From assembly GCA_963585895.1 (NCBI GenBank), contig CAUZXS010004324.1, positions 1-64,000 on the forward strand: a DNA stretch of 64,000 bases, in the 5' to 3' direction. The stretch is from Sepioteuthis lessoniana (lineage: Eukaryota; Mollusca; Cephalopoda; Myopsida; Loliginidae). The notes under the pieces were generated by a model that did not search any database, was not told where the DNA came from, and saw nothing but the letters and a program-made list of their open reading frames with translations. The position numbers and the translations under genes were made by a program. Positions within the stretch are counted from its first letter, which is position 1; each line of letters opens with the position of its first letter. This document shows positions 1 to 10,359 of this stretch, piece after piece.

Positions 1-605
1 TTGGGGGCGGGAATTCAAAGAGAAATTCTCACCAAAACTGATTTTAAAATATTTTCAGTATTTCTGACTGAAGACAGATGCTGAATAGTTGTTTTTCCAG
101 TGCAAATATACATGTATAATTTGAACAAATGTCCCAATAAACAGATGGGCAGATTAAATGTTGATAATGTGCTGTACATAATGTTTTCGTAAAGTAGATT
201 TGAATGGTATTTAAGGTTTATATCTGTTAACAGATGTTTTTTGTTTACATCAGGTTGTAAAATCTACACCTCTCTTTATGGAAACATGACAAAGTTTTTA
301 AGTCATAAAACCAGAAGTTATTTTGGTGGGTGGATAAAATACTTCAAGGAACAGCTTACAACACTGAAAAAATATTCCTCATATTTTTTTTCACAGACAA
401 AAATAATACAAGCATCATATTATGTGAATAAGTCCATATATAGTCTTATTATCCGAATTTTGAGCTTAAATATTGACTATATCATATTCAATCTATCAAT
501 CAGTCGATATATATATGTATATAAGTAAGCTGGGCAGTTATGGTTAATTTGATTGATACTCATCTCAAACTAATTTAAAAAATTCATTAGTCAGGTACCT
601 TCAGT
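1..605. other. AT-rich unassigned DNA
   Basis: No gene, SINE or transposon signature is recognised here. A 95-codon open frame (241-528) has low-complexity, AT-driven composition and no family resemblance, so it is not called as a gene. Confidence 0.5.
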
Positions 606-609
606 ACTA

Positions 610-900
610 AATTTACCAACCCCTCCGCTCAGGCAGGATATGACACAAGGTTAATTTTTAAGCAAAGTTTAACAGGTTTGAATTCAGAGTTTTCCTTCTT
701 CTAGACGAGTTGCCTCACCAAGGCTGAAGAACCTTGTCTGCCCTACTATTTACCCATAGCTGGAGGGAGAATAATTGGATTCATACCTTTCCCAATGGTA
801 ATTGTGCTATGTGAAATGCTATCAGTCTTGTCCAGGATTTGAACTCATGTCGCCATGTCCATTTCCTATGATGATAACCATTACACCATGGGCACCTCCA
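610..900 (-). repeat. SINE family A, near full length
   Basis: Read on the minus strand, the element starts with a tRNA-like head (box A-like TGGTGTAATGGTTATC, box B-like GAGTTCAAATCC). The central block shared with family C follows (about 738-800). It ends in a tail containing the complement of CAGGATATGACACAAGG. At least ten other copies lie in the window. The head identifies it as a tRNA-derived, pol III-type SINE. No clean target-site duplication was seen. Confidence 0.85.
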
Positions 901-1113
901 GTACAGATATATAAAGGTCAGTTGAAGATACATGGATACTAGAAAATAATTTTCATTCAACAGATGAATATGCATTCCTCATCACTTTACTTATTGTGCA
1001 TCAATTCCTTTAAAGGCTTTTTCTCCTGATAATGATCAAAGGTTGAGAACAATAAAAAAAAATAAATAACAAAGAAATATTCTTTTTTGTCTTATCACTT
1101 TTGTTCACTCCTT

Positions 1114-1118
<5 letters not shown>

Positions 1119-1144
<26 letters not shown>
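1119..1144. repeat. (GT)n microsatellite
   Basis: Uninterrupted GT dinucleotides directly before a foldback (family G) element. Confidence 0.95.
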
Positions 1145-1258
1145 AAGGATAGCATAAACACAGAGTCAACACTACTTTGTGACTTAGTTTCTTGTCTGAT
1201 GATCATGTATATAAGAAACTGTCACCAAGCACTATTGACTCTCCACTATCCTTAGATG
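1145..1258. mobile_element. Foldback MITE-like repeat (family G), copy 1
   Basis: The left arm (AAGGATAG...GAGTCAACACT...GTTTCTT) is the imperfect reverse complement of the right arm (AAGAAACTGTC...ATTGACTC...CTATCCTT). Related foldbacks lie at 26475-26590 and 54530-54670. It has no coding capacity and is probably a non-autonomous DNA transposon. The superfamily is not determined. Confidence 0.5.
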
Positions 1259-1357
1259 TATATGCTCTATCATTGATATTGAGCCCTCTTTATTTATGAA
1301 TATAGCAAACTATATATATATAGATAGATATGTATATATGTATATATATTCTGCAGC

Positions 1358-1775
<418 letters not shown>

Positions 1776-1784
1776 ATATATATA

Positions 1785-2668
1785 CGAGAAAATTGTCACC
1801 CTAGAAAAGATGACATGATTCCATTTCTGTTTAATGAAAACCGGTTTTCTTTTTTTTGTTGCAGACCATCTACTAGTTGGCCAGTTGTGTATAAATCCCA
1901 AGAGCGATAGGAACCTTCTATCATGTCTGAAAGTGACACAATGTTCAACGAGCGAGATCGGAGATGCACCGCTGTACAACTCATGCTCTCTACCGATCCA
2001 AGTTATGACAACAGGACCATTGCCAGCACCCTCTAAATGCAAATCCAGATGGTTCATCGCTTGAGGGCACAGCTCAATGCATCGGACGACCCTTTAGAGG
2101 TGGTGGAGCAGTCTTTGGTTTGGTTTCTAGTGAGGGCCATATCATGCCAACTCACATCTTCGAAGTCGGCTTGAAAGTCAACACCAAAGTGTACCTGAAT
2201 GTGCTGAAGAGTATGGTGATCCCCTGGTGCAATCAGGTGGCCGGTGGCAGATCCTGGGTGTGGCAGCAGGACTCGGCGCCGGCCTACAAGCCCAAAGAGA
2301 CCCAGGCTTGGCTTCAGAAGGAGTGCTACAACTTTGTACCCTTCTCTCACTGGCCCCCTCCTCCCCCGACCTGAACCTGTTGGACTACTTCATTTGGTCA
2401 TATGTCGAGAACATCACCAACATGACCTCCCACAACACCAAAGCCAGCCTGATCGCCACCATCCGCCAGCGCTTGTGGAAAAGGCATGCTCCCAGTTCCG
2501 GATCCATATTGAGGCAGTGATTGAGGCTGAAGGCGGCTACATTGAATAGCTGTCAGCTCTACTACATAATCAAGTTACCTGAATTGATTTTTTCAATAAA
2601 AGTTTTAAAATAAAGCTGTAGTGTTGTTTTCTTTAGGCCGACAATTTTATTGTTCCACCCTGTATATA
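1785..2668 (+). pseudogene. Tc1/mariner-superfamily transposase relic, internally deleted
   Basis: A GC-richer island in AT-rich DNA. An N-terminal piece opens at ATG 1923 (MSESDTMFNERDRRC) and continues after a stop to about 2120. It then joins the catalytic C-terminal part abruptly: FEVGLKVNTKVYLNVLK, the WQQDSAPA block around the second acidic residue (about 2260-2290), and SPDLNLLDYFIWSYVEN (about 2365-2410) with the third. Residues 5' of WQQDSA that should carry the first catalytic Asp are missing, which indicates an internal deletion. A frame change falls at about 2375. The right end, CCACCCTGTA followed by TATA, looks like a terminal repeat next to a TA target. This is a dead DNA transposon of the Tc1/mariner (IS630) superfamily. 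It resembles invertebrate elements with a WQQDSAPAH block, and the subfamily is not certain. Confidence 0.8.
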
Positions 2669-2819
2669 TATTTGATGAAGAACTAAGACTCACAAACCAA
2701 CCACATCCAACAAGCTGTCTAAAATGAAAAGGTGAATCTTTGTTCCTAGATTCTAGGTTTTTGTTCAGAAATTTTTCTGATTGATATAATATTTTTATTG
2801 CATTACATTGTGATTTCCA

Positions 2820-3262
2820 TTGATCATAATGAAATGCAAGAAACTTACTGGGGAAGAAAAGACCAGTGATACAACATTATTAGGCCAAGGCATCTCTGTG
2901 ATGCATATGGTTGCAGTGTTGAAAGCAATAAAGGCAGATACTTATGACTTAAAGAAGATAGTGGAATCATTACCATCCTATGCTCTTTCCAAGAGAAAGA
3001 AAAGCGATGGTGCAAAAGAAAAAGACAACCTATAGAACCAAAACAATGAAATGTGAAGTGGTCTATAATCCAGCAATTACAGCAGTTGCATTAACAAAAG
3101 ATGCATCAGCTTTAGAATATTATCATTAGAATGGTGCAACATTGCCTCCAAAAATACTTCATCCTGAATTAGACATAATTGAAGATGGCTAAAGCCTATT
3201 CTGTGTAGATATCTCTTGTTTCACCCAACCAACAGAACTAAAAAATTCAATTATGAGTGTTC
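2820..3262 (+). pseudogene. Unassigned coding relic (processed-pseudogene-like)
   Basis: An open frame from 2827 to 3035 has normal amino-acid composition (VLKAIKADTYDLKKIVESLP). Near 3010 the plausible reading moves to another frame that continues KTMKCEVVYNPAITAVALTK (about 3030-3100) and NGATLPPKILHPELDIIEDG (about 3130-3190), each broken by a stop. Conserved-looking protein sequence across a frame change suggests a decayed copy of a real gene or of a transposon ORF. I do not recognise the family. No poly(A) tail or target duplication is evident. The function is unknown. Confidence 0.4.
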
Positions 3263-3282
3263 CAGTATAACTACTCTACATC

Positions 3283-3532
3283 TAGTTTAGTTTAGTTTAG
3301 TTTCTTTGTTTAATAGCCTATCAAACTTCATTGCTCATTTAAAGCCTAAACCATGCTTGTAAAAGAAGATTCATGGTACTATTTAACTCATTGATAGTAG
3401 GGATAAAGGGGTCCATAACTTTCCTAAGAGTGTTAGTCCTAAAGTGAATGCAATAGCCCAACTGGAGTCTGAACTCACTTACTATGATGTTGCAGTCCAA
3501 CACATTTGCCACGACACCATGGGGGCTCCTCC
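3283..3532 (-). repeat. SINE family C, diverged copy
   Basis: The tail is on the left (TTTCTTTGTTTAATAGCC, after a short TTTAG array) and the tRNA-like head is on the right (complement of GGTGTCGTGGCAAATG). The shared central block lies near 3385-3425. It is more diverged than the copies at 39.9, 42.6 and 45.8 kb. Confidence 0.75.
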
Positions 3533-3757
3533 TATCATATTTGGTGGTGAGCTTAGAGGGGTGTTGAGTCATCTCATTGCCATTACAGAGTAATTGTTAG
3601 GCTCCTGTCAATGGGACAAACGGATCTATTTGAGATAATGTTCAAAATGACTTTCAACTACATTAATACATTGGCCCTTAAAACATTTATATTGCAACTT
3701 CTTGAAACTATATGATTGAGTACAAATAACTTTATTATATAGGAGTAATTTCTCAGC

Positions 3758-3905
3758 CATAAAATTGCATATCAAACTTCATGAGTTATTTAATACCAAA
3801 GCCATCGTTGTAAAAGAACAGTAATGGCACGATTTAATCCAAACATGAAGGGATTAGTGACTTCACATCTTTCCAAAGGGCACTCATCTAAAAGTTTACT
3901 ACAAT
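3758..3905 (-). repeat. SINE family C, degraded fragment
   Basis: Recognisable pieces are GCATATCAAACTTCATGAG, a TTTAATACCAAAGCC block and CATCTTTCCAAAGGGC. The tRNA-like head is missing or unrecognisable. Confidence 0.55.
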
Positions 3906-4126
3906 GTGAAATATGTTATATACGTAAATTATAAGTATTGAATAGTAATTAACTGATGATATACTGTTAGCAAATTATTAGATAGGAATTGTTATTTCAA
4001 ACTATATAACTGTGCAAATTATCAGTATTAAATGCAAATCATTTTTATTAAGAATAGTTACTTGAAGCCATAATTGATTACAAATTATTATTAAATAGGA
4101 ATAATTACTTGAAATTATATAATTGC

Positions 4127-4200
4127 TTGAAGAAAGAAGATTGAGCTTGGCATTAAATAATCCATCAAGAGTTGATATGCCATATAACCAACCAAACATC
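4127..4200 (+). repeat. Isolated SINE B/C 3' tail
   Basis: A plus-strand copy of the hairpin tail shared by families B and C (GGCATTAAATAATCC, then GTTGATATGCC). It is probably the 3' remnant of a truncated SINE. Confidence 0.55.
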
Positions 4201-4520
4201 TTTCACTGCCATGTGTAACAATAGTTGAATCTCTCACACCATGCTGTAATAAACAGTTAAATTTCATCCTATATGCCATTAGCTGGTTCATATTTTTCTC
4301 CCTCAGAGGAATACCTGAATGATAAATTTTCTTGTTATAATATCATTTCATAACATTTACAGGGATTGATATAACATTCTAGATTTAAAGGTTTTAAGGG
4401 TTTTTTTTAAGTTCCTTTTTGCTGGGAAATGCAGCACTGTTAATCTACCAAAAGCTGAAAAATGTGGCAGCAAAAGGAATAATAAATCTTACTTGTAACA
4501 TCATAGGTTATATAAATTAG

Positions 4521-4550
<30 letters not shown>

Positions 4551-4551
<1 letters not shown>

Positions 4552-4775
4552 AATCCTGGATGAAGCTGTTTGCATTTCAAGTTGTCCTCATGCCCTTAAG
4601 AAAGGCATGAATCCATCTCTTCTACCTCCCAAAATAGTAAAACAGACTGTGTTCTCTAGCCTTGGTAAGGCAACCAGTCTAGGAGAAGGAGAAGTGACTT
4701 CAAACCAGCAATATTCAGTTTAAAAATTGACCTTGTGTTGCATCCTGCAGTGGCAGAAGAGTGGGATAAATAAAA
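4551..4775 (+). repeat. SINE family A, 5'-truncated
   Basis: Starts inside the head (AAATCCTGGATGAAGC) right after a (TA)n(CA)n run. It runs through the central block and the ACCTTGTGTTGCATCCTG tail segment. Confidence 0.75.
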
Positions 4776-4796
4776 ATGTATGTACAAATACAAACT

Positions 4797-4840
<44 letters not shown>
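4797..4840. repeat. (CA)n microsatellite
   Basis: About 42 bp of CA following the tail of the neighbouring SINE A. Confidence 0.95.
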
Positions 4841-4841
<1 letters not shown>

Positions 4842-4874
4842 CATTAAGACATTCATTACATTGGTTGAAAACAC

Positions 4875-5754
4875 TATGTAAAATATTCAAAATATAGCTG
4901 CTTTCCTGTTAGATAAGTAAACTTTTATTGAATATATATTTACATATATATTCACTTAAAAGTCACCTCAGTAGTCATTAAGTTTGACGTCAAATCACAT
5001 CCTATTTAGAGAATTTATGTCAGAATTAACTGCAAGTAAATGAATAGATAAGAATGAAATATTCTAGAAATGGTATTTAAGAGTTATCTCCTTGGAGAAA
5101 TTATAATATCTGAGATGAGTGCAGAATTTTAAATTGAAAATAATTTGCCCCAAAATGCAGTTATCATTGTCAGTCAAATTGTCAAAGATACAGAAATCAA
5201 ATTATCATTAGGACATGTGTGAATAAGTACTCTTCACTATTATCATTATTAAATAGTAAATTAGTTCAGAAATTGCTTTATTTTCAAAGTCAGAGAATAT
5301 TTTAATGTTATTCCACTCACGAAAATATTGCTGACATTTTTTGCTGTGTTTCAATAAAATACATAACTGTGTTATGAAAATATATACAAAAATCAGATCT
5401 TACAATGTAGATTAGATAAAAAAAAATCATATGTACACATTTATTCAATTAAACTTTACATTTTTCTCTGTATGAGAAAAGAAATTATATTTTAGTCTGG
5501 AAAAAAAATTTGTCTGTTGCTGTGATGTTGCTAACTTGTAAATAGTTGATTGAATTTGTGTATTTAATTGGTCACAGATGGTTTTACAGAGACTTGTTTA
5601 CATAGAAACAGAAATTTTTCATAGTTTTTAAAAAATAATTTGAAGCATATTTTTTTAAAGCATTCCTAAAGATTTCTTGTATTTTCTATGACTTGTAACA
5701 TTTCAACATGCTATTGTTCTGGGAAAAAACATGTTTTAAAATGAATATTGACTT
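4875..5754. other. Unassigned AT-rich DNA
   Basis: About 880 bp with no open frame of note, no SINE signature and no foldback. It is ordinary AT-rich non-coding sequence. Confidence 0.5.
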
Positions 5755-5767
5755 AAGATTAACTTAT

Positions 5768-6159
5768 TTGTTTAGTTTAGTTGTTTAATGGCATATCAAC
5801 CTTCTTGGGTTATTTACTGCAAAATGCATCCTTGTTGAAGGACAAAAGTGTCAGGCTTGTAGTGGCAAGCTCATATGTATTTGTAAACATTTTTTAACTA
5901 AAACCTCCTTCTCCATACTCTTTATATATTCTGCTGTAAGTTTCACAGGGTTTGTACTTGTCAGTTATCAAAAATTTGATGACAGACCTCTGTTCAAGCC
6001 TGGAGCACTATTTAACTCAGTCTTGGAGGATAAGGTGGTTCATACTTTTCCCAAAGGTATTTGTCTGAAAGTGAACTTAATAGTGCAACTGGAGTTTGAA
6101 CTCGCTTACTATGATTCCACAGTCCAGTGCTTTAACTATTACACTAAGAGGACATCCCC
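5768..6159 (-). repeat. SINE family C interrupted by a mariner fragment
   Basis: The SINE is flanked by a 13-bp target duplication (AAGATTAACTTAT at 5755-5767 and AAGATTAAGTTAT at 6160-6172, one mismatch). The tail is on the left and the tRNA-like head on the right. Between 5853 and 6007 it is interrupted by about 155 bp matching the mariner relic at 6643-6802. SINE sequence continues on both sides, so the fragment arrived after the SINE. Confidence 0.8.
5853..6007 (-). mobile_element. Mariner transposase N-terminal fragment inside a SINE
   Basis: Near-identical to 6643-6802, from AGGCTTGTAGTGGCAAGC to TGTTCAAGCCTGGAGCA. On the minus strand it encodes part of the transposase N-terminal domain (SVIKFLV region). 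It has no terminal repeat at either end and no visible target duplication, so transposition does not explain it. A template switch or repair-mediated insertion is more likely. Confidence 0.7.
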
Positions 6160-6332
6160 AAGATTAAGTTATGATTTTTAATTCATTTTCAACAACAATG
6201 TTCTTAATATTACAATATATATTTATATACATATATACATACTCATGCACACATATATACACACATACACATTCATACACAAGTATATACACACATACAC
6301 ATTCATACACAAGTATACTTATGTGCATAAAT

Positions 6333-6333
6333 T

Positions 6334-6417
<84 letters not shown>
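6333..6417. repeat. (CT)n(TA)n compound microsatellite
   Basis: About 27 bp of CT followed by about 56 bp of TA. The open frames spanning it are artefacts. Confidence 0.95.
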
Positions 6418-6424
<7 letters not shown>

Positions 6425-6427
6425 ATA

Positions 6428-6960
6428 TACAAAGGGTAATTCAATAAATAAGATGAATTTTACCAAAATAGTTAACAACAGGAAGTATTGCTTACATTTG
6501 CACCTTTTTCAAGGAAATCAATTGTGATGGGCTCTTTCATGTTCCAGAAAACTGTCAGCATGACCTTCTTTAATGACTATTGTATCCAGAATGTTTTCTT
6601 TAATGGTGAGTGGTTCCACTCTAGGGATTGTCTGTTCAAATTAGGCTTGTAGTGGCAAGCTCATGTTTAGCATATTTGTAAACATTTTTTGACTAAAACC
6701 TCCTTCTCCATACACAATATACATTCTTCTGTAAGTTTCACTGGGTTTGTACTTGTCAGTTACCAAAAATTTGATGACAGACCTCTGTTCAAGCCTGGAG
6801 CATTCTGTTGGATTTGCCATCATTTTGAACAGTCTCAAAACAAAGATCTTTGGGCGATTAAAATAATTATTGTAATAAACTAATTCCAAACAATGCAGAG
6901 TTTACATACATGGAAAACAATTCTGGAAAAAAAAATTTTGTTTTTTTAAAAATACTCCCT
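6428..6960 (-). pseudogene. Mariner-like transposase relic with internal deletion
   Basis: On the minus strand the N-terminal helix-turn-helix part reads MANPTECSRLEQRSVIKFLV, then YRRMYIVYGEGGFSQK (about 6830-6690). Just after it the sequence jumps to the catalytic part: [26 protein letters not shown] (about 6565-6500) and a region resembling INSASYC. The segment between, and the C-terminus with the final acidic residue, are missing. Stops break the remainder. The AGGGTAATTCAATAAATAAG at the left edge (about 6434) has the look of a mariner terminal repeat. The family is a mariner of the kind common in arthropods and molluscs. Confidence 0.75.
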
Positions 6961-6977
6961 GTATTTTTCTTAATGAT

Positions 6978-6982
<5 letters not shown>

Positions 6983-7027
<45 letters not shown>
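6983..7027. repeat. (TA)n microsatellite
   Basis: About 45 bp of TA. A second run of about 52 bp lies at 7177-7229. Confidence 0.95.
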
Positions 7028-7030
<3 letters not shown>

Positions 7031-7173
7031 ATAGTGACACACTAACTCACACATACAAATATATTTAGCAACAGTATATGAAATAATAAAAACCTAACTA
7101 CCAAATTCAAAATCCTTTGCAGACCTATTCATTTTGAAATATTTACTTTTCTCCCATTGAATCAACAACAAAC

Positions 7174-7176
<3 letters not shown>

Positions 7177-7229
<53 letters not shown>
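7177..7229. repeat. (TA)n microsatellite
   Basis: About 52 bp of TA directly left of the small foldback at 7266-7381. Confidence 0.95.
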
Positions 7230-7231
<2 letters not shown>

Positions 7232-7265
7232 AAAAATAATAGCTTAAAAATCCAACAAAATGTAA

Positions 7266-7381
7266 AAAATATAAGTGGAAAAGTGAATAGAAATGAACAC
7301 AGATAATGGATTTGAATAAAGATGAAATATCAATTGAATCCGTTGTCTGTGTTCGATTTTATCCACTTTTCCACTTATATA
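7266..7381. mobile_element. Foldback element in a TA-rich site
   Basis: Arms of about 43 bp (ATATAAGTGGAAAAGTG...CAGATAATGGATT versus AATCCGTTGTCTG...CACTTTTCCACTTATAT) are imperfect reverse complements separated by about 28 bp. TA repeats flank both sides. It is non-coding and MITE-like. Confidence 0.6.
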
Positions 7382-7587
7382 TATATATATACACATGTTG
7401 TACATATCATATGTGTGTGTAAATAGGTTTATATGATTGACGATCAATTAGTCTCAAATTTAATATATAGTAATTAGCTGAATATTTATCTGATTCCTGT
7501 ATGATATTCATTATATGTTATCAATATTCACCACTAAACTAAGTACACTGAAAATGAACAATATCAAATTAAAAATGAATATTTTTG

Positions 7588-7591
<4 letters not shown>

Positions 7592-7650
<59 letters not shown>
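7592..7650. repeat. (TA)n(CA)n compound microsatellite
   Basis: TA units followed directly by CA units. Confidence 0.95.
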
Positions 7651-7653
<3 letters not shown>

Positions 7654-7932
7654 CCGTTTGATCAATGATGATGGTTAAAAGTATTAGAACCACATGTCTG
7701 AAAACTTTAGAAATTTTTCATATAAACTTTATCCCTATTTATGATACATTATCTGCCTGTAGGAAAAATTTAGGGAAAAAATTAATAAATCTTTATCTGT
7801 TCAATTTAAATATAACTTATTTGAACAATTTATTTGCTGCATATATGTATATATAAGCTTTTTCTGCCTGATGATTGCCTTGTAAAGACAGCATGAAACC
7901 AGTGGTCGCAGATAAGCATCCATGCTATTAGA

Positions 7933-8829
7933 TACGTGGTGCATTCAATAGGTTTCCACACTTTTTTTGTACAGGCATTTAAAATTGTCGTTGACTCTTC
8001 AAAATTCACTATGTTATTGCTATACATCCTATGAGATGACTGACTAATTTTTATGATTTCAAATTCAAATGAACAGCTACAGCAGCAATTGGAATACACC
8101 CTACTAAAGCCTGATTGTCACAGCTGGTGAATTTCAAAAATGCAATCTGGATGTGAGGAAGAACAAGATGCAATAAAATTGTGTTTTAAACTTAGAAAAA
8201 ATGCCACAGAAATGTATGGAATGCTTCAGACTGCTTTTGGAGCATCTTGCATGAATTGAGCATCAGTTTTTGAGTGGCATAAGAGATTCAAGGAAGGCAG
8301 AGAGTCTTTGAGGGATGATAAGAGGTGTGGGAGGAGTAGGGAAGTCAATACACCACAGTTGATTGGCCAAAGGGTAAGGGTTAGGATTACTATGTTGAGG
8401 TTTTAAGGGAGTTCAGAAAGAGATCCCGTCGGAAGAGGCTAGCACTCTTCAAATCGGGTCAGTGGCATTTCCATCAGGACAATGCACCAGTCCACAACTC
8501 TATCCTTGTCACAGACTATTTGACCAAGATGGGCATCAAGACAGTTCCTCAGCCTCCCTATAGTCCAGACCTTGGTCCCTGAGACTTTTGGTTATTCCCT
8601 AAGCTCAGAGGCTGTTGTTATGAGACAATCGAAGAGATGAAAGAGGCTGTGATGAAGGTCATGCTGACACAAGAGGACTTCCATGGGGTCTTCCAGAAGT
8701 TGTTGAAACGGTACAAGTGGATTGCAGCCGGAGGAGATTACTTCAAAGGGGACTAGAGTTTCATGTGTGTACTATTAATAAAAGTGCCCATATGAAAAAA
8801 GTCTGGAAACTTATTTAATGATCCTCGTA
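7933..8829 (+). mobile_element. Mariner element with both terminal inverted repeats
   Basis: Terminal repeats of about 35 bp face each other. The left begins TACGTGGTGCATTCAATAGG and the reverse complement of the right begins TACGAGGATCATTAAATAAG; both then read GTTTCCA(C/G)ACTTTTTT. TA dinucleotides lie at both outer ends, which is the canonical mariner target. The total of about 897 bp is shorter than an intact mariner (about 1.3 kb). Confidence 0.88.
8139..8755 (+). pseudogene. Mariner transposase, internally deleted and frameshifted
   Basis: The reading starts MQSGCEEEQDAIKLCFKLRK (helix-turn-helix N-terminus), then VFEWHKRFKEGRESL and TPQLIGQRVRVRI (linker). A deletion follows that removes the first catalytic Asp region. 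The frame resumes at WHFHQDNAPVHNSILVTDYL (about 8461-8520) with the second catalytic Asp, and PPYSPDLGP.DFWLFPKLRG (about 8550-8610) holds the final catalytic region. It ends with a C-terminus ending GGDYFKGD before a stop at about 8755. Several stops interrupt it. By family knowledge this is a mariner DD34D transposase acting on the flanking terminal repeats. It is dead. Confidence 0.85.
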
Positions 8830-9219
8830 TATATAAATGTTAATATATATTTATTTATTTTTATATAATAGCTCTATCAGAGATATTGAGTACTTTCCAT
8901 TTATACCACATTTGGTCTGCCACTAACCCACCAAGTTAGATAGTGACAACCATATACTGTTGTAATATGTGTATATATATATATATATTTATATATACAT
9001 ATATATATATAATTGATAATAATAAGACTAACTACTTGCATATGAAACTGGAGCTAAAAATGCTGGATACTTTTATTAGATCAGATATAAAACCAAAAAT
9101 TTTTAATTATACAACCATTTGATGGAAAAATCTAATAATGATTCTGTCTGATGATTGTGATGGTTCATGTAACCCAGAGTAATTGAAGTGATGTGGGATT
9201 ATAATTTGAATTTTATACA

Positions 9220-9222
9220 TAT

Positions 9223-9254
<32 letters not shown>

Positions 9255-9270
9255 AAGAAAGAGAGAGATG
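9220..9270. repeat. (GT)n plus GA-rich microsatellite
   Basis: About 26 bp of GT followed by GA-rich repeats. Confidence 0.9.
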
Positions 9271-9299
9271 TCAACATGAGGATGTTCAGGTAATGTATT

Positions 9300-9530
9300 C
9301 TGTATTTGTACAGAAAATGCAATCAGGAAACAGAGTTCAAATTCTAGCCAATGCTGTTTGCATTCATTTTGAGAAAGGCTTGAACCTATCACTTCTCTCC
9401 TCCATTTTTGACTAAACTAGTAGGGTAGACATGGATCTCTTTTTTGCTTTTATAGAACAACCAGTCCAGAAGAAAGAAAACTTTGAATTCAAACTCCTTG
9501 CCAATACAGCATATGGTTGGATAAGACTTA
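9300..9530 (+). repeat. SINE family A, strongly diverged
   Basis: Head remnant GAGTTCAAATTCTAGCC, then GCTGTTTGCATTCATTTTG, TGAGAAAGGCTTGAACC and CCAGTCCAGAAGAAAG mark successive family A blocks. It is clearly older than the other copies. Confidence 0.6.
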
Positions 9531-10359
9531 TTACTCCTTATGACTTAGATAGGTCTGAGTCCTAAAACCAACGGAGAAAAAGGGCTAAAATGATGATGAG
9601 CATTATCATAAACATCAGCAACTAAAACAATTATATTCTATTGCTATGTGAGTTATAAATCCACTCCTGAAGAATCGTTTGTATTACTTCATTGTTCCGT
9701 GTGAACATCATTAATTCATATTTGCATGTTCTGGGTTGAAATGGGAAGAGATTAAAAACAAAAGTGTTGATGGCAAGGTGCCATCTTTTGCTGGTGCAGA
9801 AGAAGTGACTGTTTATGGGAAACTTGGAAGTTGCTGGCATCATTGCTGGGCAGGTGGAAACCAAGCAGGAGCTGGGGATTCTCAGCAGGTGGAAATGGGC
9901 AGGGGAAGGGGATACTTAGCAGGTGGGAAGTTATGTATAGGTGAAGGGTAGGTAATCTGAAGCAACTGTTTATATAGGTGTATGAAGTGCAGTGTGCAAA
10001 TCATTTCTTTTAATCTTCATCATGGTTGGGGGGGGTGTCTACTTCCTGAGTAGTTGGGAGAGGAAAACTTTGTGGAATAAAATGATTCCGACAAGAAGAG
10101 TCTTTTTTTTTTAAATAAAAACAGTGAATTTATAAGGGATTTTCTTTAGAAACAATTTCTTTAGAATGGACAGAAAATAAGACATTTTTTTTTCAACAGG
10201 GAAAGTAATGAACATTAAATACTTCTAAAATTATGGATCAGTACAAAGGTATTTCATAATAAACATTCATAGAAAGAATTTCCGACAGAAATTGTTAGTT
10301 ATATTTGAGCAAAAGAGAAAATTAAAGTATCATCCATATACCAGAAACTGTTACACCTG

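Noticed and set aside
610-900. Possible functional tRNA genes at SINE heads (also 1527, 31511, 39.9, 42.6, 43.95 and 52.3 kb)
   Set aside because: The heads keep A and B boxes but not a full cloverleaf, and they are fused to SINE bodies. None is a free tRNA gene.
1796-1984. Minus-strand frames across the Tc1/mariner relic (also 2054-2350)
   Set aside because: They are shadows of the plus-strand transposase, which carries the recognisable motifs.
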